Origin: Candidatus Calescibacterium sp.
Lineage (GTDB): Bacteria > Calescibacteriota > Calescibacteriia > Calescibacteriales > Calescibacteriaceae
Assembly (NCBI GenBank): GCA_025060505.1
Contig: JANXBU010000003.1
Span: 62,001 to 126,000 of the forward strand
Reading direction: 5' to 3'
Length of the DNA stretch: 64,000 nt
Position numbers and translations under genes: made by a program. Under the pieces are notes generated by a model. The model saw nothing but the letters and a program-made list of their open reading frames with translations. It had not been told where the DNA came from and ran no database searches. The first letter of the stretch is position 1. The number at the start of each line of letters is the position of its first letter. Below are positions 8,940-17,746 of the stretch, piece after piece.

Positions 8940-10016
8940 ATGTCTTACTATTTTAGAACTTTCAAGATAAAATTTATTCTCTTTAATCTTGTTCTATCAT
9001 CTGTTTTTTTATACAAAGGTAAATTGAGAGCCGATGATTTACAAGAAACAGAAAGGATATTTCATACACTCTGTTCAACTTGTCATGGAAAAGATGGAGG
9101 AGGAATATCAGATGAAGATGTTCAAAAGCTTGGTTTAGATAAGGCTCCAGCGAATTTTAGAGATGTACAGTTCAGTTCAAGAGAACCGAAGTATGTTTGG
9201 AAAAGGGTTATAAGGGATGGTGGGGAAAGACATGGTTATTCCAGGTATATGCCATCTTTTGGCAATGTTCTTTCAGAAGCTCAAATAGATCAAATTGTTA
9301 GATATATCAAGGGTTTGGGTTACGATCCAAGTTATCCTCAGGGAGAGCTGAATTTTACTCGAGCTATATTTACTGCGAAGGCTTTTCCGGAAGATGAGTT
9401 TATATACATAGGAAACTATACGAAGTCAAAATTGGTTTCTTATAAACAAACTTTTTACTTTGCAAAGAGAATAGGAAATGTCTATCAGGTGGAGTTTAAA
9501 AATTCATTCATACATTCTTCAGATTTTTCGGGAGAATTTGAGACAGGGGTAAAATGGAATTTTCTGCATCTTGAACATAATCTGATTATCTCTTCATTTG
9601 GCTTTGAGGTTGCTATACCTTATATGTCTGATGAGAAATGGGTCTATGCTCCATATCTTGCATTTGGAAAGGGCTTTGGTAATCGTTTCAGTTTTCAGAT
9701 TAGCTCAAAGTTGATGCATAGTTTGGTCTCCAAAGAAATTAAACTTAATCTGAGCTCTGCTTTTCATTTTATTCCAACAGTAGAGGTTGGACGGACAATC
9801 ATTCCAGCTCTTGAATTTTTGGCCGATTATTCTCCGAAGGAAGATTATTTAGTGCCTTATTTGGTTCCTCAGCTATATTTCTCTATATCAAAAAGGGGTC
9901 ATCTCGCTTTGAATATTGGTTTCAAGCAACCATTGAGAACATCAGATGAAAAATTCTCTGTTGTAGGTTTCCTGCTGTGGGAATATATTGACGGATGGTT
10001 TTTTGAGGGACTATAA
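8940..10016 (+). CDS. Mono-haem cytochrome c domain fused to a probable outer-membrane beta-barrel domain
   Basis: The protein has 358 residues. An N-terminal hydrophobic segment (about 10-27) acts as signal peptide. A class I-like cytochrome c domain follows, with the haem site CSTCH near residue 44 and a methionine in RYMPSFGNVLSE as likely sixth ligand; the domain ends near residue 125. The remaining 230 residues contain no helix-rich or hydrophobic segments but many alternating aromatic/polar strands, such as EFETGVKWNFLHLEHNLII and PYLVPQLYFSIS, as in transmembrane beta-barrels. It could place an exported electron carrier at the outer membrane. The cytochrome assignment is firm; the barrel is an inference from strand pattern. 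Confidence 0.8.
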   Translation: MSYYFRTFKIKFILFNLVLSSVFLYKGKLRADDLQETERIFHTLCSTCHGKDGGGISDEDVQKLGLDKAPANFRDVQFSSREPKYVWKRVIRDGGERHGYSRYMPSFGNVLSEAQIDQIVRYIKGLGYDPSYPQGELNFTRAIFTAKAFPEDEFIYIGNYTKSKLVSYKQTFYFAKRIGNVYQVEFKNSFIHSSDFSGEFETGVKWNFLHLEHNLIISSFGFEVAIPYMSDEKWVYAPYLAFGKGFGNRFSFQISSKLMHSLVSKEIKLNLSSAFHFIPTVEVGRTIIPALEFLADYSPKEDYLVPYLVPQLYFSISKRGHLALNIGFKQPLRTSDEKFSVVGFLLWEYIDGWFFEGL

Positions 10017-10110
10017 GTGATGCGGAGTATCCCAAACAGATAAATACTTTGTATTTCTTTTATTCAGTCTTTTGAATAGATTCAATTTCAAATTTTTAAG
10101 TTTTGGATTT

Positions 10111-10998
10111 ATGAAGGTTATAGTATTTGGCTATGGAGGACAGCTCGGAACAGATATTGTAAGGTGTATTGAGGGGAAAGCGAATTACAAAATTTTTGCT
10201 TTCAGACATCAGGATTTAGATATAAATGATTTTGAAAAAGTCAAAGAGGTTATCTTATCGATAAAGCCGGATATTGTTTTCAATTGTTCTGCTTGGAACA
10301 AAGTTGACGATGCAGAGTTTCCGGAAAACTCAAATTTAGTTTTCAGAACAAATGCTTTTGCTCCATCAAACATGGCTCGTGTGTCCTCAAGAATAAAATC
10401 TATATTTGTAAATATATCCACAGATTATGTATTTGATGGAAGAAAAATGATGCCTTATGAAGAAACGGATGATGTTAATCCTTTGAGTGTTTATGCGCTC
10501 TCTAAGCTACTTGGAGAGCTTTTGGTAAAAAAACATTCTGAGAGATACATAATAGTTCGTTCTGGTGGACTTTACGGGATATCTGGTTCGTTTGTATCTC
10601 AAAGAACATATAGAAACTTTGTTGAAAGAGTTATAGAAAATGTATCTGCTGGCAAAAAAATGAAGATAGTGAATGATGTTTTCTCAGCTCCAACTTATAC
10701 TTTTGATCTTGCGAGAAAAATATGCGAGATTGTTGAGGACGGTTTTTTGGGCATTATACATATAATGCAAAATGGTGTTATTTCATGGTTTGATTTTTCA
10801 ATACAAATTTGTAAGATGATGAGATTTGATGAATCTTATATAGAACCTGTGACTTATGATCAACTTAATCCAATAGCAAAGAGACCAAAATTCTCTGTTT
10901 TAAAAAATTCAATACTTGATAAACTTGGGAAAAATGACCTGATGGATATTCAAGAAGCTTTGGAAAAATATCTGAAAGAAAGATCAAGATATATTTGA
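10111..10998 (+). CDS. rfbD: dTDP-4-dehydrorhamnose reductase (RfbD-like)
   Basis: A 295-residue NAD(P)-dependent reductase of the RmlD family: Rossmann motif GYGGQLG at the N-terminus, NCSAWNKVDDAE, the STDYVFDG signature and the catalytic YALSK. It reduces dTDP-4-keto-rhamnose to dTDP-rhamnose for cell-surface glycans. I use the ATG at 10111; an upstream TTG at 10072 would add 13 residues before the Rossmann strand, which is unlikely. No other rml genes are nearby. Confidence 0.9.
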   Translation: MKVIVFGYGGQLGTDIVRCIEGKANYKIFAFRHQDLDINDFEKVKEVILSIKPDIVFNCSAWNKVDDAEFPENSNLVFRTNAFAPSNMARVSSRIKSIFVNISTDYVFDGRKMMPYEETDDVNPLSVYALSKLLGELLVKKHSERYIIVRSGGLYGISGSFVSQRTYRNFVERVIENVSAGKKMKIVNDVFSAPTYTFDLARKICEIVEDGFLGIIHIMQNGVISWFDFSIQICKMMRFDESYIEPVTYDQLNPIAKRPKFSVLKNSILDKLGKNDLMDIQEALEKYLKERSRYI

Positions 10999-11096
10999 CG
11001 GAAGAGTTACTGTTAATGTAGAGGCTGTGCAGAGAAAAGAATTTCATATTTCAGAAAATTTGTAAATTGAATTAATTCCTGTAAATTTACACATAA

Positions 11097-12263
11097 ATGT
11101 TTCTCATTCTCTTGGCAATAACTGGGACTTTACCTTGGGTCATAACAAAGTTTGTGTTTGGGCATGTTGTAAATTATATCCAGGTTGTTTTAACTGGTAT
11201 ATGTATCATTTCGGCAGGTTTTCTTTTATCTTGGGCTTCTGATGCTTCAAGAAAATATATATCTGGAGCACTTTCCATAGCTATTGTTGCAATTCTTGCA
11301 GTTTTGCCGGAGTATGCTGTAGACATTTATCTTTCATACAAGGCAGGTATAGATGAGCAGTATTCACATTACGCCGTTGCGAATATGACGGGAGCGAACA
11401 GGCTTCTGATAGGTGTTGGATGGCCAGCTATACTTCTGGCTTTTTTGGTTTTCGGAAGAAAAGGAGCCGAGATAAACCTGAAATCAGGAATCGAATTTGA
11501 TGAAAAGGTTAGAAACGAAATATTTTTTCTCCTTATTTCTACAATATGGAGTTTCAATCTGTTTATAAAGAAAAGTATATCTCTTATTGATTCTCTTTTT
11601 CTTATTCTGATTTTTGGAATTTACATATATAGGGCTTCTAAGGAGGAGACCGAGGAGCTCGAAGAGGATTTTGAGCCAATCAGGACCATAAATCATCTGA
11701 AAAAAGGTGTTGCTATTCCTCTTATTGTTTTTATGTTTGCTTGGTCTGGTTTTGCAATTTTCATCTCCGCAGAAAGTTTTGCAGAAGGACTCATTTCTCT
11801 TGGAAAAGAATTTGGAATAAATGAGTTTTTACTGATTCAGTGGCTTGCTCCCTTCGCTTCTGAATCTCCTGAGTTTGTGATAGTTCTCATATGGGCAGTC
11901 AAAGCTCGTGGATCAGATGCTCTAAGAGCTCTTGTCTCTTCAAAGGTTAATCAGTGGACTCTTCTTATAGGCTGTATACCACTTGCTTACAGTTTTTCTA
12001 AATTCATTCACGGTAAAGAGAATGTTCTCGGTGCTCTTGCTCTTGATCACAGACAACAATGGGAAGTTTTTCTAACCTCAGCTCAATCGCTTTTTGCGTT
12101 TTTCTTGATATATGACCTGAAATTTTCTCTCAAGGAGGCGCTTTTGCTTGCTGTTCTATTTTTCGCCCAGTTTTTCGTTGAACATCTGAGAGAGGAGATG
12201 ACATTTGTATATTTCGCTCTGTGTATTCCGTTTTTTATCTTGAAGTATTATAAAAAGGTCTGA
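11097..12263 (+). CDS. Sodium/calcium exchanger family (CaCA) membrane protein
   Basis: A 388-residue polytopic membrane protein with about ten hydrophobic segments and two alpha-repeats. Repeat one contains AVLPEYAVD and repeat two APFASESPEFVIV, each with the acidic residue following proline that coordinates cations in this superfamily. The two halves are joined by an acidic loop (EETEELEEDFE, around residue 185). It probably exchanges Na+ or H+ for Ca2+ across the inner membrane. The exact ions cannot be told from sequence. Confidence 0.88.
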   Translation: MFLILLAITGTLPWVITKFVFGHVVNYIQVVLTGICIISAGFLLSWASDASRKYISGALSIAIVAILAVLPEYAVDIYLSYKAGIDEQYSHYAVANMTGANRLLIGVGWPAILLAFLVFGRKGAEINLKSGIEFDEKVRNEIFFLLISTIWSFNLFIKKSISLIDSLFLILIFGIYIYRASKEETEELEEDFEPIRTINHLKKGVAIPLIVFMFAWSGFAIFISAESFAEGLISLGKEFGINEFLLIQWLAPFASESPEFVIVLIWAVKARGSDALRALVSSKVNQWTLLIGCIPLAYSFSKFIHGKENVLGALALDHRQQWEVFLTSAQSLFAFFLIYDLKFSLKEALLLAVLFFAQFFVEHLREEMTFVYFALCIPFFILKYYKKV

Positions 12264-12302
12264 TTAAGAAGATGGCATAATACAAACTTTTTCAAATTCC
12301 TT

Positions 12303-13724
12303 TTATCTCATGAATTCCGTTATTTTTCTTGAGATGTGCTTTATGAGTGCGTCTGGATGAAGAGGTTCAATTGGTAAGCTCAGAATTTGTTTTGTAATTT
12401 CTTCGGTGTAGAGGTTGTCGTAAACTTTGCTGTTTCTTGCAATTGATGGAACTTTATGCATTGGGTATGGATAATATACTCTTGTTTCAATGTTGTTTCT
12501 TGAGAGAAAATCTCGTAGTTCATCTGCCTTTTTTCTTTTCAATCTTATTGTGTACTGGTGATATACATGGAACCTTTTTGGTGGCTCATACGGCAAAATT
12601 ATATCAGGGTGATTTATTTCTCTGTTGTATATTTCAGCTATTTTTCTTCTCCTTTCCGTAAAGAATTCTATCTTATCGAGTTTTTTTAGTAGAAGACTTG
12701 CTTGTATTGTATCTAATCTTGAATTCATACCTATGTACTCTGCATAGTCTCTTATCTTTGACCCGTGCTTCCCGAGAATACTTGCATACTCATATATTTT
12801 TTGATCATTTGTTGCGATGACTCCTCCATCGCCATGCCCACCAAGATTCTTTGAAGGGAAGAAGCTGAAACACCCGACATCTCCTATTGTACCGGTGTAT
12901 TTTCCATTGAACTTTGAGTAAAAACTCTGCGCGCAATCTTCAACTACAAAAAGGTTATGTCTCTTTGCTATATCTAATATAGCATCCATATCTGCTGGTA
13001 ATCCGTAAAGATGAACAACAACAATACCCCGAGTCTTTTTCGTTATTGATTCTTCTATTGATTCTGGAGATATTGTGTATGTTTTTTCATCAACATTAGC
13101 TATAACAGGTGTTGCTCCAGAAAGTATTACGGCTTCGGCAGTTGCTAAAAAAGTGAGATCTGGAACTATTATTTCATCTTCTTCTTTGGAAAAAAATTCT
13201 TTGTTGAATCTTGAGAGCGCTATGGCTCTCAGTCCAATAACAAGCGCGTCTGTTCCAGAGTTTACTCCTACAGAATATTTCGCTCCGATTTTTTCACATG
13301 TAGCTTTCTCCAATTCCTTTACTTCTGGACCCAAGATCCAGTTGCCAGAATAAAAAGACTTCAAAAGAGAGGACACAAGTTCGTCTGAGAAATATCTTAC
13401 CTCCTTGCTCAAAGAAAGCATTCCGATATTTCCAAAGTCTATTTTTTCCTCATTTATCTCAAGGAAATTTGAAAGGAATTCTTCTGGTGTCAGGTGGCTA
13501 TTTTCTCTCTTCTGTCTTGTTATTATAACAGGGTTTTCTCCAAAAACTATCCATGGGAGAATCTGATTTATACCATCTATTTTTTCATTTTTATTGTGCC
13601 ATATTGGTATGAAAAACTCTTTTGCAAAAGAAACTATTTGCTTTAGAGCGGGATTCGAATTTATTTCACCTACTATTTCTTCATCAAAGATTATGTCGCT
13701 TGGAATTCTTATTTTCTCTCCCAT
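12303..13724 (-). CDS. DegT/DnrJ/EryC1/StrS-family PLP aminotransferase with N-terminal extension
   Basis: From residue 105 or so onward this is a standard sugar aminotransferase: VNSGTDALVIGL, DLTFLATAEAVI, VVVHLYGLPADM, EDCAQSF and the PLP-lysine motif SKNLGGHGDGG. These enzymes transaminate keto-sugar nucleotides for surface polysaccharide. Ahead of the core is an extra domain of about 105 residues with no recognised motif. I take the ATG at 13724, giving 473 residues; a TTG at 13832 would add 36 residues and overlap the macrodomain gene by 41 bp. It is the last gene of an EAL-macrodomain-DegT run on this strand. Confidence 0.93.
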   Translation of the reverse strand: MGEKIRIPSDIIFDEEIVGEINSNPALKQIVSFAKEFFIPIWHNKNEKIDGINQILPWIVFGENPVIITRQKRENSHLTPEEFLSNFLEINEEKIDFGNIGMLSLSKEVRYFSDELVSSLLKSFYSGNWILGPEVKELEKATCEKIGAKYSVGVNSGTDALVIGLRAIALSRFNKEFFSKEEDEIIVPDLTFLATAEAVILSGATPVIANVDEKTYTISPESIEESITKKTRGIVVVHLYGLPADMDAILDIAKRHNLFVVEDCAQSFYSKFNGKYTGTIGDVGCFSFFPSKNLGGHGDGGVIATNDQKIYEYASILGKHGSKIRDYAEYIGMNSRLDTIQASLLLKKLDKIEFFTERRRKIAEIYNREINHPDIILPYEPPKRFHVYHQYTIRLKRKKADELRDFLSRNNIETRVYYPYPMHKVPSIARNSKVYDNLYTEEITKQILSLPIEPLHPDALIKHISRKITEFMR

Positions 13725-13791
13725 TATGTTTAAAGATTTTGATTCTGCCAATGGGTATAATTTTTTCTGCTTTCTTTTTATTTTTAATGCA

Positions 13792-14313
13792 TTATTTTTT
13801 ATTTTGCTTGAATTTACTAAGAGTCTCCTCAAAAGATCTTACCATCTCTTCATCAATATCAACAAGTATTACCTTTTTGATGTTTTTTGGTTTGAATTCT
13901 GATATGGCTTTTATTATAAGTTCTGCTGCTGTTTTTTTATCGACTCCACCAACTCCTGTTCCCATCCCGGGTATAGCTATCGATTTTATTCCGTTCTTAT
14001 CTGCCTCTTCAAGAGCGCCGTAGGTTGCTTTGAAAACATTTTCCGCAGGTATAGACATGCCAGGTCTTTCCATTGTTGGAGCATGTATTATTCCCTTGAA
14101 TTTGTGTTTAAGTTTCCCGGCAGATGTTATGATTGCTTTCCCAACGGGTATCGGAGCCTTCTCAATAGCTTCTTTTTCTACTTCATCTCCACATGTTCTT
14201 TTCAGAAAGCCAGCTACACCACCGCCCATATATCCATAAGAGTTCGCTGCATTTACTATTGCCTCTGCCTCAACCTCTATTATGCTTCCTTTTTTTATTT
14301 CTATCTCTATCAT
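13792..14313 (-). CDS. Macro domain protein (ADP-ribose binding/hydrolysing)
   Basis: The 173 residues form one macro domain: AEAIVNAANSYGYMGGGVA near the N-terminus supplies the catalytic Asn and the ADP-ribose binding loop, and IPGMGTGVGGV near residue 120 is the second phosphate loop. Family members bind ADP-ribose, remove ADP-ribose from proteins or deacetylate O-acetyl-ADP-ribose. The long form with the Gly-rich first loop resembles the bacterial/archaeal single-domain group. It lies 33 bp behind the EAL gene and 67 bp before the aminotransferase gene. Its substrate is unknown. Confidence 0.94.
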   Translation of the reverse strand: MIEIEIKKGSIIEVEAEAIVNAANSYGYMGGGVAGFLKRTCGDEVEKEAIEKAPIPVGKAIITSAGKLKHKFKGIIHAPTMERPGMSIPAENVFKATYGALEEADKNGIKSIAIPGMGTGVGGVDKKTAAELIIKAISEFKPKNIKKVILVDIDEEMVRSFEETLSKFKQNKK

Positions 14314-14346
14314 TTTTATTCTTTGCGTTAATGTAAGCTATTAAAT

Positions 14347-15843
14347 CTACTCTCCGATTATTTCTTCTTCTGTGAGTGGTGGGCAGAGTAAGAAACCCTG
14401 TGCCATATCAAATTTCATGGATTTTGATATTTCCATTTCTCTTTCAGTCTCTATACCTTCTACTACAACCTTGCGATTTAATTTGTGAGATATATATATT
14501 ATACCGTTGGTTATCAATTTGAAAAACTCGTTATCCTTTTCGATTTCCTTTATTACTTCTTTATCAACTTTTATTATGTCGGCGGGTATATCTTTTATGT
14601 GTGCAATCAAAGTTTGAGGAGAACCATAGTCATCAAGTGCTATCAGAAAGCCAAGTTTCTTTAGCTCAGAAAATCTTTCCTGAGCCTTTTCTATTTCTTT
14701 CTGATCTGACCTTTCGCTAATTTCGAAACATATTCTACGCGGATCTATTCTATATTTTTCAATGTTTTCAAGTATAGTCTTGAAAAATTTCTCCTCCAAG
14801 ATAAAGCGAGCTGTTATATTGAATGAAAAAAAGTACTTTGGAAGTTTTCTACATATCTCGGAAATCCTCTCGAAAAGAAATTCATTTATATCTCTCAGAA
14901 GACCGATTTCTTCGCTAATTTTGATTATTTCATCTGGACTTATCTCTTTTTCTTTCCATCTTATAAGCATCTCGTATCCTTTTATCCTCATGTCTTCCAG
15001 AGAAAATATAGGTTGGAAAACCGGGTATATTTTGCCTTGTTTTATTCCATCAAAGAGCTCTTCCATAAGATAAGTTTTTTTCCATAGGGTAGTTTTGAGT
15101 TCCTCTGTAAATATATCAAAAGTATTTGATCCTTTTTTTATACTCTCTTCAAGTGCAAGCTCACTTGCTTTCAGCAGCTCTACTATGTTGCTCCCATCAT
15201 ATGGGTAAACGCTTATTCCCATGCTTACGGAAGCTGAAATTTCTTTGCCAGATATACTGATTTTCTGTTTGGTGATGTTATCGATTATTGTATTTGACAC
15301 TTTTTTTATCTCTTCTTCTAATCCTTCTCTTCCGTTTTGGGTTGATTTTATCTCATTTAAAATCATGAACTTTCTATCTGATACTACACCTACAACTATA
15401 TTTCTTTTGGTTTCTATATCTTGTCTGAATATGTTGATAATTTCTTCTAAAACGAGTTTTGTGATTATTTCCTGAATCTCATCTCCAAAATGTGAGACGA
15501 GTGTATCAAAATGCCGAATCATTATATTGTATAGGACGAATGTTTTGTTTTTATTCTTCTCTATGATTTTCTTTGCGGAAGATATAAAATCCGCTCTTCC
15601 GCTAATTATTATATCCCCATCTAATATTTTGCTTACTTGTCTTAGTTCATAATCGTGTAAGTTATCTACTATTTCAAAGTTCTTCCCGAGTCTTTTTTTT
15701 ATAGTGTCTATTTCTTTACCAGATAGCCCAAGAACTATTATCTTTTTCTTTTGTATTTGTTCTGTTTGTATTTGTTTTGAATGTATGCTGGTTTTATCTA
15801 CTATTCCCTCTGATACCTCGTCTGGATTTTTCATCTCAAACAT
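14347..15843 (-). CDS. c-di-GMP phosphodiesterase with degenerate GGDEF and intact EAL domain
   Basis: In this 498-residue protein, residues of about 90-240 resemble a GGDEF fold (SVSMGISVYPYDG, ASELALEESIKKGSNTF) but the signature loop is replaced by SDRKF, so cyclase activity is unlikely. Residues of about 255-490 form an EAL domain. EML replaces the name motif (GYEMLIRW), and the metal and catalytic positions are kept: FNITARF, FEISERS, ALDDYGS, IKVDKE, VEGIETE and AQGF. It should hydrolyse c-di-GMP. There is no membrane segment; the first 90 residues, with a possible receiver-like alpha/beta pattern, are unassigned. Confidence 0.9.
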   Translation of the reverse strand: MFEMKNPDEVSEGIVDKTSIHSKQIQTEQIQKKKIIVLGLSGKEIDTIKKRLGKNFEIVDNLHDYELRQVSKILDGDIIISGRADFISSAKKIIEKNKNKTFVLYNIMIRHFDTLVSHFGDEIQEIITKLVLEEIINIFRQDIETKRNIVVGVVSDRKFMILNEIKSTQNGREGLEEEIKKVSNTIIDNITKQKISISGKEISASVSMGISVYPYDGSNIVELLKASELALEESIKKGSNTFDIFTEELKTTLWKKTYLMEELFDGIKQGKIYPVFQPIFSLEDMRIKGYEMLIRWKEKEISPDEIIKISEEIGLLRDINEFLFERISEICRKLPKYFFSFNITARFILEEKFFKTILENIEKYRIDPRRICFEISERSDQKEIEKAQERFSELKKLGFLIALDDYGSPQTLIAHIKDIPADIIKVDKEVIKEIEKDNEFFKLITNGIIYISHKLNRKVVVEGIETEREMEISKSMKFDMAQGFLLCPPLTEEEIIGE

Positions 15844-16030
15844 ATCTTACCTCGTATATTTAATACATTAATACATTCTAATTTTAATGACTATCTTTTA
15901 TTTCCAATTTAGTGTATGGCAACTTTAATATTAATTCATAATTTTATCTTTTTGTTTTTTCTGTTATATTTTTATTTTCTCCTTTTGTTGTTTTTTTTTT
16001 ATTTTTCACATTCTTTATTACTTTTCGTTT

Positions 16031-16612
16031 ATGAAAGACAGATTTTTTCTGATAAAGAGCTCTATAGAGGAGAGTATAGAAACTTTAAGGTCTTTGTTTA
16101 ATTCTGTAGAGGATATACAGAAGGCGGCATTTTTGATTACAGAGAGCTTTTTAAGGGGTGGGAAAGTTCTTGTGTTTGGAAATGGTGGATCAGCAGCAGA
16201 TTCTCAACACTTTGCTGCTGAACTCGTTGGGAAATTCAGAGATCAAAAAAGAAAGGGATTTCCAGCTATTGCTCTTACCGTAGATACATCTGCTCTAACA
16301 GCTATAGCTAATGATTGGGAGTTCGGATATGTCTTTGAAAGACAGCTTGAAGCACTTGGGCGTAGCGGAGATGTTGCTTTTGGTATCACTACCTCCGGAA
16401 GATCGCAAAATGTTCTAAGAGCTCTTGCAAGAGCTAAGCAAATCGGTATGAAAACAATTTCTCTTGTTGGGAGATATACCGATGAAGTGAAGCCGGTTTC
16501 CGATGTTGTTATATCTGTTGGTTCATCTGATACACAAAGAATTCAGGAAGCTCATTCTCTTATTATTCATATAATATGCGAGATTGTGGAAAGGGAAGTT
16601 ACAGAGAGATAA
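16031..16612 (+). CDS. gmhA: Phosphoheptose isomerase (sedoheptulose 7-phosphate isomerase)
   Basis: A 193-residue SIS-domain protein with the GmhA motifs VFGNGGSAADSQHFAAEL, ALTAIANDW and FGITTSGRSQNVL, and the C-terminal QEAHSLIIHIICEIVE helix carrying the conserved Glu and His residues. It converts sedoheptulose 7-phosphate to heptose 7-phosphate for lipopolysaccharide core or S-layer glycans. The start ATG has no Shine-Dalgarno sequence and follows a long T-rich tract. It stands alone, divergent from the EAL gene. Confidence 0.96.
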   Translation: MKDRFFLIKSSIEESIETLRSLFNSVEDIQKAAFLITESFLRGGKVLVFGNGGSAADSQHFAAELVGKFRDQKRKGFPAIALTVDTSALTAIANDWEFGYVFERQLEALGRSGDVAFGITTSGRSQNVLRALARAKQIGMKTISLVGRYTDEVKPVSDVVISVGSSDTQRIQEAHSLIIHIICEIVEREVTER

Positions 16613-16739
16613 AAGGAATGCTCGTAGGAATACCCGAAAAATGTGTTGTGCGGTTTGAATTTTTGTTTCCTATATTATTAGATCAAGATATAAAGAAACG
16701 ACTTGCAGCGACAGACTTTAGGAAACAAGGAACTTGTTC

Positions 16740-17507
16740 CTAAGCTTTTTTCTCATCTGTCTTTTGAATCTGTGATATAAATCTGAAAAGTTCTATTGGG
16801 ACTGGTAATACCAATGTTGCTGTTTTTTCTGTTGCAAGTTCAGAGACTGTTTGCAGAAAACGTAGCTGAACTGTTATTGGGTTTTGTGCGAGGGTATCTG
16901 CTGCTTCTTTAAGTTTTTGTGCTGCTTGAAATTCAGCTTCTGCTAATGTTATTTTTGCTCTTCTTTCTCTTTCTGCCTCGGCTTGTCTTGCCATAGCTCT
17001 TTGCATCTCTTGGGGGAGATCTATATGTTTTATCTCAACAGCTGAAATTTTTACTCCCCATGATTCCGTTGTTCTATCAAGTATTTCCTGTATTGTAGTA
17101 TTTATTTTTTCTCTGTGAGCCAATATTTCGTCAAGTTCAACTTCTCCGCAAACTGAACGCAGTGTTGTTTGAGCAAGCTGACTTGTTGCATAAATGAAGT
17201 TTTCAACAGATACAATAGCTTTTCCTGGATCAACTACTCTGAAATATACAACTGCATTTATTTTGACTGAAACATTATCTTTTGTTATTACATCTTGTGG
17301 AGGAATATCCATTGTAATTATTCTGAGTGATACTTTTTGGAGTCTATCTATTATGGGTATTATCAAAACAAGCCCAGGTCCCCTTACTCCTACAAGTCTT
17401 CCAAGTCTGAAGACAACGCCTCTTTCATACTCCTGAAGGATTTTTATAGCCGATGAAAGTATGAATGCTCCAATTATAAGTATAGGTAATAAGACAGATA
17501 GTTCCAT
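16740..17507 (-). CDS. Slipin/stomatin-like SPFH (band 7) membrane protein
   Basis: A 255-residue protein with one N-terminal membrane segment (about 3-20), then an SPFH domain starting with [15 protein letters not shown] and including [13 protein letters not shown] and [16 protein letters not shown], and a charged coiled-coil ([18 protein letters not shown]) near the C-terminus. Such slipins form oligomeric membrane scaffolds. They are often paired with an NfeD protease, which is not seen here. The ATG lies only 9 nt after the 3' end of tRNA-Lys on the same strand, with no Shine-Dalgarno sequence. Confidence 0.94.
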   Translation of the reverse strand: MELSVLLPILIIGAFILSSAIKILQEYERGVVFRLGRLVGVRGPGLVLIIPIIDRLQKVSLRIITMDIPPQDVITKDNVSVKINAVVYFRVVDPGKAIVSVENFIYATSQLAQTTLRSVCGEVELDEILAHREKINTTIQEILDRTTESWGVKISAVEIKHIDLPQEMQRAMARQAEAERERRAKITLAEAEFQAAQKLKEAADTLAQNPITVQLRFLQTVSELATEKTATLVLPVPIELFRFISQIQKTDEKKA

Positions 17508-17516
17508 TATTTGTTT

Positions 17517-17589
17517 TAGGCCGTGCGGGATTCGAACCCGCGACCCCCGGCTTAAAAGGCCGGTGCTCTTCCGTCTGAGCTAACGGCCC
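17517..17589 (-). tRNA. tRNA-Lys (anticodon TTT)
   Basis: Reading the minus strand, acceptor GGGCCGT pairs with ACGGCCT (one G-T pair), the anticodon stem CCGGC/GCCGG closes the loop CTTTTAA (anticodon TTT), and the T-arm GCGGG-TTCGAAT-CCCGC is perfect. CCA is not encoded. The slipin start codon follows after the 9-nt AAACAAATA. Confidence 0.97.
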
Positions 17590-17746
17590 AATTCTTATTT
17601 ATCTTTAAAACTCTATGTAGGCCAAACACTAAAAACAGAATAAAATATGTTTTTTATTCCTCTGATTCTCTCATGTATCTTTGGCGGAGTGAACTCTCTT
17701 AACTTGTCAATCCAGGGATTTTATGCTATAGTTTATAGATAATTTT

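Noticed and set aside
13622-14023. 133-residue ORF antisense to the macrodomain and aminotransferase genes
   Set aside because: Both sense-strand proteins have clear family motifs; this is an antisense shadow.
15916-16101. 61-residue hydrophobic ORF before gmhA
   Set aside because: It reads a T-rich leader and overlaps the start of gmhA in another frame.
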